64,000 nucleotides of DNA. It comes from Chitinimonas viridis. Its GTDB lineage: Bacteria; Pseudomonadota; Gammaproteobacteria; Burkholderiales; Chitinimonadaceae. Position 1 is the stretch's first letter, and the number at the start of each line of letters is the position of its first letter. The stretch covers positions 186,001 through 250,000 of the forward strand of contig NZ_JAUFPU010000008.1 of NCBI RefSeq assembly GCF_030409555.1, read 5' to 3'. The notes under the pieces were generated by a model that was not told where the DNA came from, searched no databases, and saw only the letters and a list, made by a program, of their open reading frames with translations. The position numbers were made by a program, and so were the translations under genes. This document shows, piece by piece, positions 55,052 to 63,415 of the stretch.

Positions 55052-55471
55052 CCCCGGACTCTAAAGCTGAGTGCTACTAAGTTCGGGGGACGTCGGTTTA
55101 GGCAGCTTCGCCCGTCGGACGCCTAGTCAGGCGGAATTTTGCTCGGGTACCGACGCACGCCACACTTACATGTGGCCGAGGCCACTTTCCCGGTCGCTGG
55201 CGACATTCGAACTCGGTATGGCTTTCATCGCTTTGCCCGCCATCACCAGTTGGTGGCCCTAAATCGTTGGCAAGATACCGACGGGATGCTGGACTATGTC
55301 GGTGAATGGCATACGCACCCGGAAGATCACCCCGCTCCTTCGAATGTTGATCGATCTCACTGGCGCCAAATCTCCGAACGAAGTGAGCGGCCAATGCTGT
55401 TCCTAATTGTGGGTAGGGTTACAGACTGGGTTGGTCTAGGCCATGGCAATCGAATAGACACGGTTTTTTGA
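55052..55471 (+). pseudogene. JAB/MPN (Cap3-like) metallopeptidase, broken N-terminus
   Basis: The C-terminal 110 residues, from a TTG at 55139, form a JAMM metalloprotease domain: GEWHTHPEDHPAPSNVD fits H-x-H-x7-S-x2-D, preceded by VAEATFPVAGDIRTRYGFHR. The in-frame sequence upstream continues as RQLRPSDA, TAG (55124-55126), SGGILLG. The TAG stands where the family has the catalytic Glu of the E-x-GGILLG motif, and no start precedes it before a TAA at 55049. I read it as a nonsense-mutated Cap3-like deubiquitinase-type peptidase, usually from CBASS or bacterial ubiquitin-like operons. Confidence 0.7.
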
Positions 55472-55661
55472 GCTCCATCGCAAGTTCCTGCCCTGCTGAT
55501 CATCTTTGGCTAGCCGCTTAGCCGACCTGGCCAGGATCGAAACCAGTCTTACCAACTAGGTGGATGAATCGTCCTTCATCCCGTCGATCGTGCCGAGCAT
55601 TTCCTCGTCGACTAGAGGAATAGACACCGCACTGAAGTAAGGCAACTGAGAAAAAAGGCGC

Positions 55662-56405
55662 CTATTCGCACACGCGCCAGCTCTGCTTGGGCTCCCAGGT
55701 AAGGTATTGGCTGAACCCACCGGTGAGCATGCCTGCCACATAGCGCGCTGACACCAACACCTTGATCTTGTCCTGGTTCGCATCCTCGACGAAGCCCACG
55801 AGCTTCACGGGCGGTGCATCGCGGCACACCTTGGTACCGCGCTCGCCGATCCGAGCTTGTTTTTCCGCGAACTGGCGTTGCGTTTCAGCTAAGCGTCGAG
55901 CCGACTCCACCGGAGTTTGGTAGCCCGCTTGGGCCAATCGCAGCCGGTATTCCTCGCTCACCATACCGGGAGCGGGCTCGATGACCTCGATCGTGAAGTC
56001 TCCAGCATCGCCGCCTTCCTTGGCCATGAACAGAACCGGAAATTCCTTACTGCTATTGATACAGTACGTGCCAATCCAGGTCCCGCCTCGCGCGTTACAG
56101 ATTTGCCTCAGCCCATGTCTCAACATGATGGGCTTGGCGCTACGCAGGGGTGCAATGGGCCAACTCATCCAAAGATAGGTATAGCTGTCGAATTGCCTAT
56201 AACGCGTCGGCCGGCCGGGGGCATCCAAGTCGATAAACGATGCCGAGAGCTTGCGGAACTCGCGCACGTAGCCGACCACCGATGTAGATTCGTCGACAGG
56301 AATGCTCGGCGGCGTACTCGCACACGACGCCACGAGCAGGGGGAGGCAAAGGAACGCGAATAGCCGTTCGTTGCAACGGCTAGCGGTAGCAAGTGACAGT
56401 TTCAT
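55662..56405 (-). CDS. Hypothetical lipoprotein
   Basis: A 247-residue protein with a lipoprotein signal ending in LLVASC (lipobox). The start MKLSLATAS at 56405 is favoured because it opens the signal. The mature protein has no recognised domain; it contains a middle helical stretch rich in Arg, Gln and Glu (SARRLAETQRQFAEKQARIG) and ends in a Trp-rich segment (YLTWEPKQSWRVC). It overlaps nothing but lies 34 bp after the 139-aa gene and may be co-transcribed with it. Confidence 0.6.
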   Translation of the reverse strand: MKLSLATASRCNERLFAFLCLPLLVASCASTPPSIPVDESTSVVGYVREFRKLSASFIDLDAPGRPTRYRQFDSYTYLWMSWPIAPLRSAKPIMLRHGLRQICNARGGTWIGTYCINSSKEFPVLFMAKEGGDAGDFTIEVIEPAPGMVSEEYRLRLAQAGYQTPVESARRLAETQRQFAEKQARIGERGTKVCRDAPPVKLVGFVEDANQDKIKVLVSARYVAGMLTGGFSQYLTWEPKQSWRVCE

Positions 56406-56439
56406 GTGGGCTTTCGACGATGCGCCGTAATGGGCAGGG

Positions 56440-56859
56440 TTAGAGGCAAGGAATCCATTGGTAGCGATCAACCTTGGTTCGGTCGTCGCTCTTCATTACG
56501 TACTGACGGCCAGATGCCACCTCAAAGCGCACTGCGGGCTGCGCCCTTGGCTTGAGCGGATGCTGACCGCGTGAAATCCCAACCAGGCGTTCAAGCCGCC
56601 AGCCTGATTGCTCATTGAGCCACCCCGGGCTCAGCAGCTGGGCATCCAAGGCATCCAGGCTTTGGCCGCTTGTCCGCACCAACTCGTCCAGCTGCTCGAT
56701 GTAGGCAAGCAGCTTGGTCTCAACGTAGTGCTCACCATCCTCCAAAGCCATCTTTGGGCTGACGAGGAAGAAAGGCATCTGCACGGGCATCGCCACTTCG
56801 GCGCAGCTCCGGTCTTGGGTCTGGTCGTCGTTTTGTGCTGGAGATGGAATCAGGAACAT
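56440..56859 (-). CDS. Hypothetical protein (139 aa)
   Basis: A 139-residue soluble protein with no recognised domain, signal or membrane segment. The N-terminus is Asp/Gln-rich (PSPAQNDDQTQDRSC) and a helical middle follows (HYVETKLLAYIEQLDELVRTSGQSLDALD). It starts 140 bp from the divergent XRE gene and precedes the lipoprotein gene. Possibly an effector or immunity-like product; this is conjecture. Confidence 0.5.
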   Translation of the reverse strand: MFLIPSPAQNDDQTQDRSCAEVAMPVQMPFFLVSPKMALEDGEHYVETKLLAYIEQLDELVRTSGQSLDALDAQLLSPGWLNEQSGWRLERLVGISRGQHPLKPRAQPAVRFEVASGRQYVMKSDDRTKVDRYQWIPCL

Positions 56860-56936
56860 AAGGAAGGCTCTCTTCGGCTACTAGTCGTGGGTGGATTGCG
56901 TCAAATCGCCATCCTTCCACGAACAAAAGTCACTTT

Positions 56937-56957
56937 TAGTTATCATTATTGCAACTA
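56937..56957. promoter_or_regulatory. Inverted repeat in the divergent promoter region
   Basis: TAGTT (56937-56941) and AACTA (56953-56957) are separated by eleven bases in an A+T-rich stretch between the 139-aa gene and the XRE gene. It is a candidate operator for the XRE regulator. Confidence 0.35.
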
Positions 56958-57000
56958 TTCCGAGTGGAAGGCAATGGCGCGCCGCTAGATGCTTGTGCCC

Positions 57001-57264
57001 ATGGCAACAACATCTGACTCCCCGACCCCGCGTATGATCTTCGCGCGCAACCTCCGCCGGGCGCGCCGACTCCAGGAAATGTCTCAAGAGGCGCTTGGCT
57101 TGGCGGCCGGACTAAGCAGAACCTACGTGTCGGAAGTTGAGCGTGGTGCACGCAACGTGTCGATCGACAATATGGGCGCGCTTGCGAAAGCATTGGGTGT
57201 CCCGCTGAAGCATTTGGTCGATGCCGACATGTTCAATGCAGTGGAGATGTTGCCCAAGGAATGA
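57001..57264 (+). CDS. XRE-family transcriptional regulator
   Basis: An 87-residue helix-turn-helix protein: ARNLRRARRLQEMSQEALGLAAGLSRTYVSEVERGARNVSI is the cI-like DNA-binding fold, with a short C-terminal tail. Its size and sequence resemble controllers of restriction-modification or other accessory modules. The frame opens at 56989 but MATTSDSPT at 57001 is the likelier start. It is divergent from the 139-aa/lipoprotein pair and followed by an IS3 remnant that may have removed the rest of its operon. Confidence 0.8.
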   Translation: MATTSDSPTPRMIFARNLRRARRLQEMSQEALGLAAGLSRTYVSEVERGARNVSIDNMGALAKALGVPLKHLVDADMFNAVEMLPKE

Positions 57265-57411
57265 TGAGGGTTCTTGGATGGTTGGACAGCACTGGCTGCG
57301 GAGGTGGATCGCAATCATGGGCTGCTGTTACTGGTCTCTGTGCGAGCGGAAGACTGATATCCACTATTACATAACCGGCACGCTGCTCAGATCAAGGTGC
57401 TTTGACGATGC

Positions 57412-58066
57412 TCTAGCTGAGCGGGTGTGGCGGGAGCTACGAGAACGGGGACACGACACCCTGCCTGCGGGATCGGGTGAATCGCCAGTTCAAGGCGGAT
57501 CGGCCCAATCAGCTCTGGGTCTCGGACTTCACCTACTTCTCAACCTGGCAAGGCTGGCAGTACGTGGCCTTCGTGATTGATGTGTTCGCCCGTCGCATCG
57601 TGGGCTGGTGAGTGAGTAGCTCGATGGATACCGATTTCGTGCTTGATGCCCTGGAACAGGCGCTCTGGGCAGGACAACCCGAGCGGGAGGATGCTTTGAT
57701 CCAGCACTCCGACCGAGGGGTTCAGTACGTCTCCATTCGCTACAGCGAGCGACTTGCGGAGGCGGGCATTGAGCCGTCAGTGGGCAGTAAAGGAGACAGC
57801 TACGACAACGCCCTGGCCGAGACGATCAATGGCTTGTACAAGGCGGAATTGATCCATCGGCGTGCCCCCCGGAAGACCAAGGCGTCACCGGAAACCACGA
57901 CGCTGGAGTGGGTGTCCTGGTTCAATCATCAGCGGCTGCTGGCCCCAATCGGGTATATCCCGCCCGCAGAAGCTGAGGCAAACTACTATCGGCAACACGC
58001 CAATCAGGCAACCGTACCAGCCTGACTTAAACCAAACAGCCTCCACGGAAGTCGGGGCGGTTCAAT
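57412..58066 (+). pseudogene. IS3-family transposase (orfB) remnant with right end
   Basis: Pieces of an IS3-type OrfB appear in order: AERVWRELRERG near 57415-57450; in a new frame DRVNRQFKADRPNQLWVSDF and YVAFVIDVFARRIVGW ending in TGA (57609-57611); then VSSSMDTDFVLDALEQAL to NYYRQHANQATVPA (57612-58025). The catalytic D-D-E pieces are retained but broken by a frameshift, a deletion and a nonsense codon. The right inverted repeat is GGGGCGGTTCA near 58055-58066. It is a dead copy. Confidence 0.85.
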
Positions 58067-58082
58067 AATGGTTGGAGTGAGT

Positions 58083-60314
58083 ATGTTTAGCTGGCTTAAA
58101 TCATGGAAAAAGGCAAAGACTTCACATGAGTCCCCAAGTGCTCTCAAACAGCTTGTAAGCACCAAGCCAGCTGATAACGCGGCATCCTCTCCTCCCCCTA
58201 AACAATTTGCCTCTGATGAACCTATTTCTGGCGCCGATCAGGATCGTTTTAATCGCGCGCCATTTGCCTCACGAATCGCCGACACAATTGCTCGCAGACC
58301 GGATCCATCAAGCTTGGTGGTCGGCGTCTTCGGGCCGTGGGGCGATGGCAAGACCTCTGTTCTGAAGATGATGGAGGAGGAGCTGCGACGCCATGATCAT
58401 GTAGTTGTCTTGCATTTCAACCCGTGGCACTTTCAGTCTGAAGATCAGCTGATCCGAGGCTTCTTTTTAGCCCTAGCAGATGGCCTTGACAGAGAACTTA
58501 GCAACCGCCAAGAGAAGATTGGCGAGGCCCTAAAGAACTACGGCTCACTCCTTGCAGTGGTTCCGTTGGTAAGTGGCGCTGCTGACGCAGCGGCTGGCAT
58601 TGGAGAAACTATGTCCAATGTCAATCTAGACGAGCTCCGATCACGCATTGAAAACTTTCTGGCAGGTAGTGGAAAACGTGTCGTTGTCTTGGTTGATGAT
58701 ATCGACCGCCTCGACAGAAGCGAGACTCACTCAATATTTAAATTGGTGAAACTTTCCGCTGACTTCAAGCACACTTCTTATGTTCTTGCATTTGATGATG
58801 AGGTGGTTGCCGCCGCGCTTGGTGAGCGGTATGGCTCAGGTGGTCAGCAAGCGGGCCGAGCATTCTTAGAAAAGATTATCCAGGTACCTCTGCATTTACC
58901 ACCAGCCGATACAGCCAGCCTCCGTATACTAACCTTTGAAGGGGTAGAGGCCGCACTATCCATGGCAGGGATTGAGCTTAAGAAAGCACAAGCTGACGCC
59001 TTTGCTCGTCACTTTGTTGACGGCCTGGAACCAAGACTAAGTACACCGCGTGCTGCCAAGTTATACACCAATGCACTGATGTTCGCCCTACCTTTACTAA
59101 AAGGGGAAGTCAACGTCATGAACTTGATGCTGATTGAGGGAATTCGGATCCTCTACCCAGCACTATACGCGGCGATCAGAGACAATCCTTCGATTTTTCT
59201 TGAGTCTCAGCGCGAAAATAGGAGCGATGCCTTCAAGTCAGAACCAACTCCGTTTGATGAGCTGGTGGCTAAAGCCTTACCAAGCCTTACAAGCGCTGAA
59301 CGCGAAATAGTCAAAGATCGCCTCCTTTACCCGCTATTCCCTAGGACTGGTCGCATGCAATATGGGGGAGAGTGGGATAATATCTGGTCCCGAGAGCAAA
59401 GTATCTGCGTAGCGAGGTACTTCAAAAGATACTTCGCATATTGTGTGCCAAATGGCGATGTATCAGACGCTAGCGTAAACGCATTGTTAGAAGATGTGGT
59501 AAAGGCCCAAGATCAGGAAAAACGGGCATTGATTGAAGAGTTCAGCAGAAAACGATCTGTAGGTCAGCTTGTCACTGTATTAAGGCAACGGTCAGAGCAA
59601 TTGACGCCTGAGAGTGCAGGCCCACTCTTGAGAGCCATTACGCTTAGCGGGGCGTTCTTCCCAAAAGAGCGAGGTCTATCGATACTCACTACTAGAATGC
59701 ATGCAGCCATTTTGGTTAAGCAACTTCTAAAGCAAATTCCTGCCGGACCAGCTCGTTGGACTGCCGCAGAGCGAGTCCTCCAGGACGCCACACCCCTACC
59801 ATTCGCTGTTGAATGCCTTCAGTGGTTACGCCACGACACTGAAAATAATTCCGATAGGAATATCTTAGAAGCTGATGAGCATCCTCGGATGCTGAGCATC
59901 GTTGCACAACGGGTTGCAAAGGCCCACACCGAGCACCCTTCGTATATTGAGTTTGGGGACGATAGCCCATCATTGATATGGGTTTGGAACAATGTGGATT
60001 CGGAGGGGGCCAGAGCTACTATGCGGCACCGGTTCGATCTACACCCAGAAGAAGTAGATGCCTATTTGGATTGTTATGTTGGCGAAGGCTGGGAAATAGA
60101 AAGTGGCTTACCGATTCGTGACACTCTTAGACAAATGGAATTCAATGAAATTGACCGTATTGTCGGTGCAGACTACGTGATGGCTAATCTAACCAAGCGT
60201 TATGGTGAGGACCTTGGCAACACCGATGAATACCTTTCTATGGAAGGTTCCGAAGCCTGGAGAATGGCGCATAAATTTGCTCATATATATCGGCATGTTC
60301 AGTGCAGAACTTAG
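58083..60314 (+). CDS. KAP-family P-loop NTPase
   Basis: A 743-residue KAP NTPase: Walker A GPWGDGKT (residues 84-91), HFNPWHFQSEDQLIRGFF, a short hydrophobic stretch (about 153-176), and Walker B VVVLVDDID (200-208), then SYVLAFDDEVVAAALGERYG. The last 450 residues have no recognised domain. KAP proteins occur in bacterial anti-phage systems and as membrane-linked ATPases; the role here is unknown. The codon use is more A+T-rich than the core. An IS3 remnant ends only 17 bp upstream, so the native promoter may be lost. It is convergent with the three-gene operon. Confidence 0.85.
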   Translation: MFSWLKSWKKAKTSHESPSALKQLVSTKPADNAASSPPPKQFASDEPISGADQDRFNRAPFASRIADTIARRPDPSSLVVGVFGPWGDGKTSVLKMMEEELRRHDHVVVLHFNPWHFQSEDQLIRGFFLALADGLDRELSNRQEKIGEALKNYGSLLAVVPLVSGAADAAAGIGETMSNVNLDELRSRIENFLAGSGKRVVVLVDDIDRLDRSETHSIFKLVKLSADFKHTSYVLAFDDEVVAAALGERYGSGGQQAGRAFLEKIIQVPLHLPPADTASLRILTFEGVEAALSMAGIELKKAQADAFARHFVDGLEPRLSTPRAAKLYTNALMFALPLLKGEVNVMNLMLIEGIRILYPALYAAIRDNPSIFLESQRENRSDAFKSEPTPFDELVAKALPSLTSAEREIVKDRLLYPLFPRTGRMQYGGEWDNIWSREQSICVARYFKRYFAYCVPNGDVSDASVNALLEDVVKAQDQEKRALIEEFSRKRSVGQLVTVLRQRSEQLTPESAGPLLRAITLSGAFFPKERGLSILTTRMHAAILVKQLLKQIPAGPARWTAAERVLQDATPLPFAVECLQWLRHDTENNSDRNILEADEHPRMLSIVAQRVAKAHTEHPSYIEFGDDSPSLIWVWNNVDSEGARATMRHRFDLHPEEVDAYLDCYVGEGWEIESGLPIRDTLRQMEFNEIDRIVGADYVMANLTKRYGEDLGNTDEYLSMEGSEAWRMAHKFAHIYRHVQCRT

Positions 60315-60465
60315 TGCGTCGTTCGGACCTTATCTATTTCCTACACTCGATGTTCAATCGACGAAAAGCACATAGGGCTGCAGCATTACAATGCTGCGAC
60401 ATCCATCCGAGCTGGAAAACGGTCGCATCGTTGCTCAATAGAGGCCTCCGGGATCAAGTCAGGGT

Positions 60466-61092
60466 CTAACTAGCCGGACGAAATAGGCTAACGGCGACAT
60501 GCCGGACCGTGTACTTCGGCGGGCCCTTACCTATGCGCTCGTGAACAAATTTGCTCATGAAGGCAAGCCCAGGCCTTTTATCGCAATCATGGACCTCTAG
60601 ATCTTCGAAGTCCGATGCACAACCTTCCAGTTCAGTTCGCCACTCCTTAAAGCGCTCAGCACACCTAGATTTTTGAAAATAGACAAGCAGCCCTCCGCAG
60701 TTGTGGCCAGGAGTAGCGCGGGCGTATCGATCAGTAAGCTGCTTGAGTCCACCCAAGATATATTTGGGGCCGTTATCCAACTTAGCCTCTCCGAGCCAAG
60801 TGAAGCGCCTATCGCTTGACTCCACATGGATATCAACGTGGCCCCCCTCGTCTTTATCGTGGCAAGCAAAGTAACCTTTCGTTGAAAGCAAACGAACAAG
60901 ATGACGGTTCAGGAAATCTTCGCTTTGGCCACCTAGATCTTTTGCGTCCGCTTCCATGGACCCAATCAGGATATCGAGGTCTGAGTAAAGAACATCTATG
61001 AAATCGTCATAATCTCTAGGTTCCCCACGTCGTAGTTGGGCCAGAAGCTCCGATTTCCCATGTACCTCAAGAAGATCCCTCAAGCTTGTCAC
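60466..61092 (-). CDS. PD-(D/E)xK nuclease-like protein
   Basis: A 208-residue soluble protein. It shows the restriction-endonuclease-like pattern Asp at HVDIHVES (D87) and Glu-x-Lys in GEAKL (E102-K104), in a beta-strand context with YILGGLKQLTDRYA following. It is the last of three overlapping or abutting genes. A GTG at 61092 two bases after the preceding stop is the likely start; the open frame extends to 61140 inside the neighbour. Suggested effector of a defence module. Confidence 0.65.
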   Translation of the reverse strand: MTSLRDLLEVHGKSELLAQLRRGEPRDYDDFIDVLYSDLDILIGSMEADAKDLGGQSEDFLNRHLVRLLSTKGYFACHDKDEGGHVDIHVESSDRRFTWLGEAKLDNGPKYILGGLKQLTDRYARATPGHNCGGLLVYFQKSRCAERFKEWRTELEGCASDFEDLEVHDCDKRPGLAFMSKFVHERIGKGPPKYTVRHVAVSLFRPAS

Positions 61093-61093
61093 G

Positions 61094-61552
61094 CTATGAG
61101 TTCTCTTTCTGTACCATCCTCTTCGCCGAGTCGGTAACAATATAAAAGACCTTTACATGGTCCAGAAAGTTTGCGACTTCCTCACCCGTGCATGGGTTGA
61201 CAAGCATATTTCTCTCGATCGCCTCCCTAACTTGCGCACTTGTAAGCTCACAAACGGGCTCTTCTAGAACTTCGTCAGCTACACATGCTGGCCAAAGTTG
61301 GAAACGCTTCTCAAGTATCTTAAGAGGATCTGCGCTGAGGAAATTCAGAGCGATCGAAATCGATTGCTGCCGCTCTCTGTTCGCCTGCCACCCAAGTGCA
61401 CAAGCAACGGTGCCTAGCGTCACCATGTCGAAGTGCCGGCCCAGACGGGAAAGTCTATCGAAGACATACGAGCACACTACTTCCTCCGGCTGACCCGGAT
61501 GAAAAATTTCATGCACTCTGGCGATGGCGCCTGTCAGGTCACGCTCTGTCAT
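61094..61552 (-). CDS. Hypothetical protein (152 aa), middle gene of a three-gene operon
   Basis: A 152-residue soluble, Cys-containing protein with no recognised domain. It is predicted mostly helical (GEEVANFLDHVKVFYIV, QVREAIERNMLVN, EVVCSYVFDRLSRLGRHFDMV). VCSYVFDRLSRLGRHF and FYIVTDSAKRM could belong to a winged-helix-like fold. Its start lies 14 bp inside the 354-aa gene and its stop is two bases from the nuclease start, so the three proteins are likely made together. Confidence 0.6.
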   Translation of the reverse strand: MTERDLTGAIARVHEIFHPGQPEEVVCSYVFDRLSRLGRHFDMVTLGTVACALGWQANRERQQSISIALNFLSADPLKILEKRFQLWPACVADEVLEEPVCELTSAQVREAIERNMLVNPCTGEEVANFLDHVKVFYIVTDSAKRMVQKENS

Positions 61553-62603
61553 CTGATAGATGGCGTACTACGCGGTCGATACACGCTCGCGTTACAGCCT
61601 CCGAATGAGCATTCTTCAGTATAAGGTAGTCTAGCCTCGGCATTGGATTTCCTAGTTGCCGGATACTACCAGGGAGGATGACCTCACCAGGAACTCCGTG
61701 CTCGGCAGACCAGCGTATTGCTATGCGGAACGGCGTAAGTGCTCCTTGAATTGCGGCGCTCCCCCCCACATGGAAAGGTTCATCACGAAGATCGGAACCC
61801 TGCCTACGCATTTTTTCATGCTTCGCTGATCCCGTCTCTGTCGTGAAGCCAAGCTCAACGACAATTCCTTCACTTTCTGCGTTGTACATCGATCGGATAG
61901 CTGGAAAGAAGTTCACCGGTAGAGGCAGCGAGCTAGGATTGTTTGGCACCATCAACAGATGGTCCAAGGCTACTCGAACCTGATTCATCGAACCGCTGGT
62001 GTCTACGCCGGTTTTCTCCTCAACGCGAACCTCCACTATGCGGTTCGTCAAATCAAAACGCACTACTTCATAGCACTGAATGTAACGCCGGCGGATGAAA
62101 ACAAACTCGTCATAGTCTTGCCAGCCGAACTGCTGTACTGCAGCGTTACCGATCTCGTCCCGGGTCCGAGGTTCTCGGTCTTCCTGTATGCGCCGCGTAC
62201 AGAAAACCAGCGACACAACATCGTCCACACGGGAAACCTCACAAAGAACCAAGCCATCGGGAACAGTTGCGAGCTGGTCTTGCTCCAGCGGAGCTGGATA
62301 CGAATCCATGTAGATAGAGTCTTGCTGGGTGTGTATAGCTTCCAGAAGAGGCCTGAAACGTGAAATGTCCTCTACCGTAAGGGCGTACAGTTGTACAGCA
62401 CGCTCGCCTACTGGAAGGGCCTCACGGAAGATTTGCGCAAGCAGTTCATCAATCCGCTCAGGGTCATGCCGATGAAGGTCAGTAAATTTATCTTCTAACT
62501 TGTCCCAGCCTTGGGCCGTGGGTAGCTCAAGACGACTGCAGTATTCTTGCATTACAGGAAAAGGCAGCCGCGAGCGCAAATGAAAAAAATAATCCAATGT
62601 CAT
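61539..62603 (-). CDS. Hypothetical protein (354 aa), first gene of a three-gene operon
   Basis: A 354-residue soluble protein with no recognised domain. It begins MTLDYFFHLRSRLPFPVM. The middle has beta-rich patterns (LVLCEVSRVDDVVSLVFCTRR, CYEVVRFDLTNRIVEVRVEE), and a C-terminal domain begins about residue 250 (GIVVELGFTTETGSAKHEKMR). A likely sensor or structural partner of the nuclease-like protein. It has its own promoter-like sequence upstream. The start is the first ATG after that promoter. Confidence 0.6.
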   Translation of the reverse strand: MTLDYFFHLRSRLPFPVMQEYCSRLELPTAQGWDKLEDKFTDLHRHDPERIDELLAQIFREALPVGERAVQLYALTVEDISRFRPLLEAIHTQQDSIYMDSYPAPLEQDQLATVPDGLVLCEVSRVDDVVSLVFCTRRIQEDREPRTRDEIGNAAVQQFGWQDYDEFVFIRRRYIQCYEVVRFDLTNRIVEVRVEEKTGVDTSGSMNQVRVALDHLLMVPNNPSSLPLPVNFFPAIRSMYNAESEGIVVELGFTTETGSAKHEKMRRQGSDLRDEPFHVGGSAAIQGALTPFRIAIRWSAEHGVPGEVILPGSIRQLGNPMPRLDYLILKNAHSEAVTRACIDRVVRHLSDDRA

Positions 62604-62626
62604 TCTCGATGGTTTGTTCCGGCGAT

Positions 62627-62656
62627 ATCATAGCTTGACTAATCCCTTGCTGTGAA
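62627..62656 (-). promoter_or_regulatory. Promoter of the three-gene operon
   Basis: Read on the minus strand, TTCACA (62651-62656), an 18-bp spacer and TATGAT (62627-62632) lie 24 bp upstream of the 354-aa gene start. Confidence 0.5.
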
Positions 62657-62769
62657 ACGCGAAAAGCGCTGGAAACCAAGATTATCGTCATTGACGGTCT
62701 GGTAGCCCTGACCTTCCCCCATGCAGGTCTACCAGGAATTAGTTAGCATGAAGGGCAAAGGAGCCCCTC

Positions 62770-63033
62770 ATGAGGAAGTCCCGATTCACCGAAGCCCAGA
62801 TCATCGCCATCCTGAAGGAAGCAGAAGCCGGTGTGGCTGCCGCAGAACTCTGCCGCAAGCATGGCATCTCGGACGCAACCGTCTACAACTGGCGAAACAA
62901 GTTCGGCGGCATGGACGTATCTGAAGCCAAGCGGCTCAAGCAGCTTGAGGAAGAGAATGCCCGGCTCAAACGCTTGGTTGCCAACCAGGCGCTGGATATC
63001 GACCTGCTCAAGGAAGTCTTGGGAAAAAACTGA
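62770..63033 (+). CDS. IS3-family transposase OrfA
   Basis: An 87-residue OrfA with a helix-turn-helix (RKSRFTEAQIIAILKEAEAG and ELCRKHGISDATVYNWRNKFGG) and a leucine zipper-like C-terminus (LKQLEEENARLKRLVANQAL). It would normally be fused to OrfB by frameshifting. The partner is truncated, so transposition in cis is unlikely. Confidence 0.93.
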   Translation: MRKSRFTEAQIIAILKEAEAGVAAAELCRKHGISDATVYNWRNKFGGMDVSEAKRLKQLEEENARLKRLVANQALDIDLLKEVLGKN

Positions 63034-63415
63034 CTCGGCCCGCAGCTCGGTGTGCCGCAGCAAGACAGTTGATCGAACGGCACAGCATCTCCGAGCGGCG
63101 GGCCTGTGGGCTTGTGGTGGTGACACGCAAGACTTACCGGCGGGCGCCTGCACCAGACAAGGATGCAGCGCTGCGGCAACGCCTGTGCGAACTGGCTGAG
63201 CAACGCCGTCGTTTTGGTTCGCCACGGCTGCATGTGCTACTGCAGCGTGAAGGCTGGCGGATTAACCACAAGCGGGTCGAACGGGTTTACAAGGAAGCGG
63301 GGCTATCCCTGCGGCTACGGCGTCGACGTAAGCGGCCCAGCCATCTGCGCGTGGTACAGCCGCCGCCGAGTGGGCCGAACCAGCGCTGGTCCATGGACTT
63401 CGTGGCGGATATAGT
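63034..63415 (+). pseudogene. IS3-family transposase OrfB, 5' half
   Basis: The N-terminal DNA-binding half of OrfB is readable (ISERRACGLVVVTRKTYRRAP, RRRFGSPRLHVLLQREGWRIN, RWSMDFVADI). After the first catalytic Asp (SMDFV) the sequence leaves the family and continues in unrelated code to a stop at 63489-63491. The rDDE core is therefore incomplete and the gene is dead. Confidence 0.85.

Larger units (their letters stand above)
62709..63415 (+). mobile_element. IS3-family (IS407-like) element, truncated at the right
   Basis: A left terminal end resembling TGACCTTCCCCCA lies at about 62709. The intact orfA follows at 62770-63033, and orfB is cut after DFVAD near 63415. The right end and the last half of orfB are missing within the window. 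It lies 106 bp from the start of the three-gene operon. Confidence 0.75.

Noticed and set aside
55052-55471. Complete CBASS operon around the JAB gene
   Set aside because: No nucleotidyltransferase, E1/E2 protein or effector was found near it; only the broken peptidase remains.
57221-57580. 119-residue plus-strand frame around 57.4 kb
   Set aside because: Only a small part matches an IS3 transposase (AERVWRELRERG); the rest is out-of-frame sequence.
58083-60314. KAP gene as QatA of a Qat defence system
   Set aside because: No QueC-like or TatD-like partner lies nearby.
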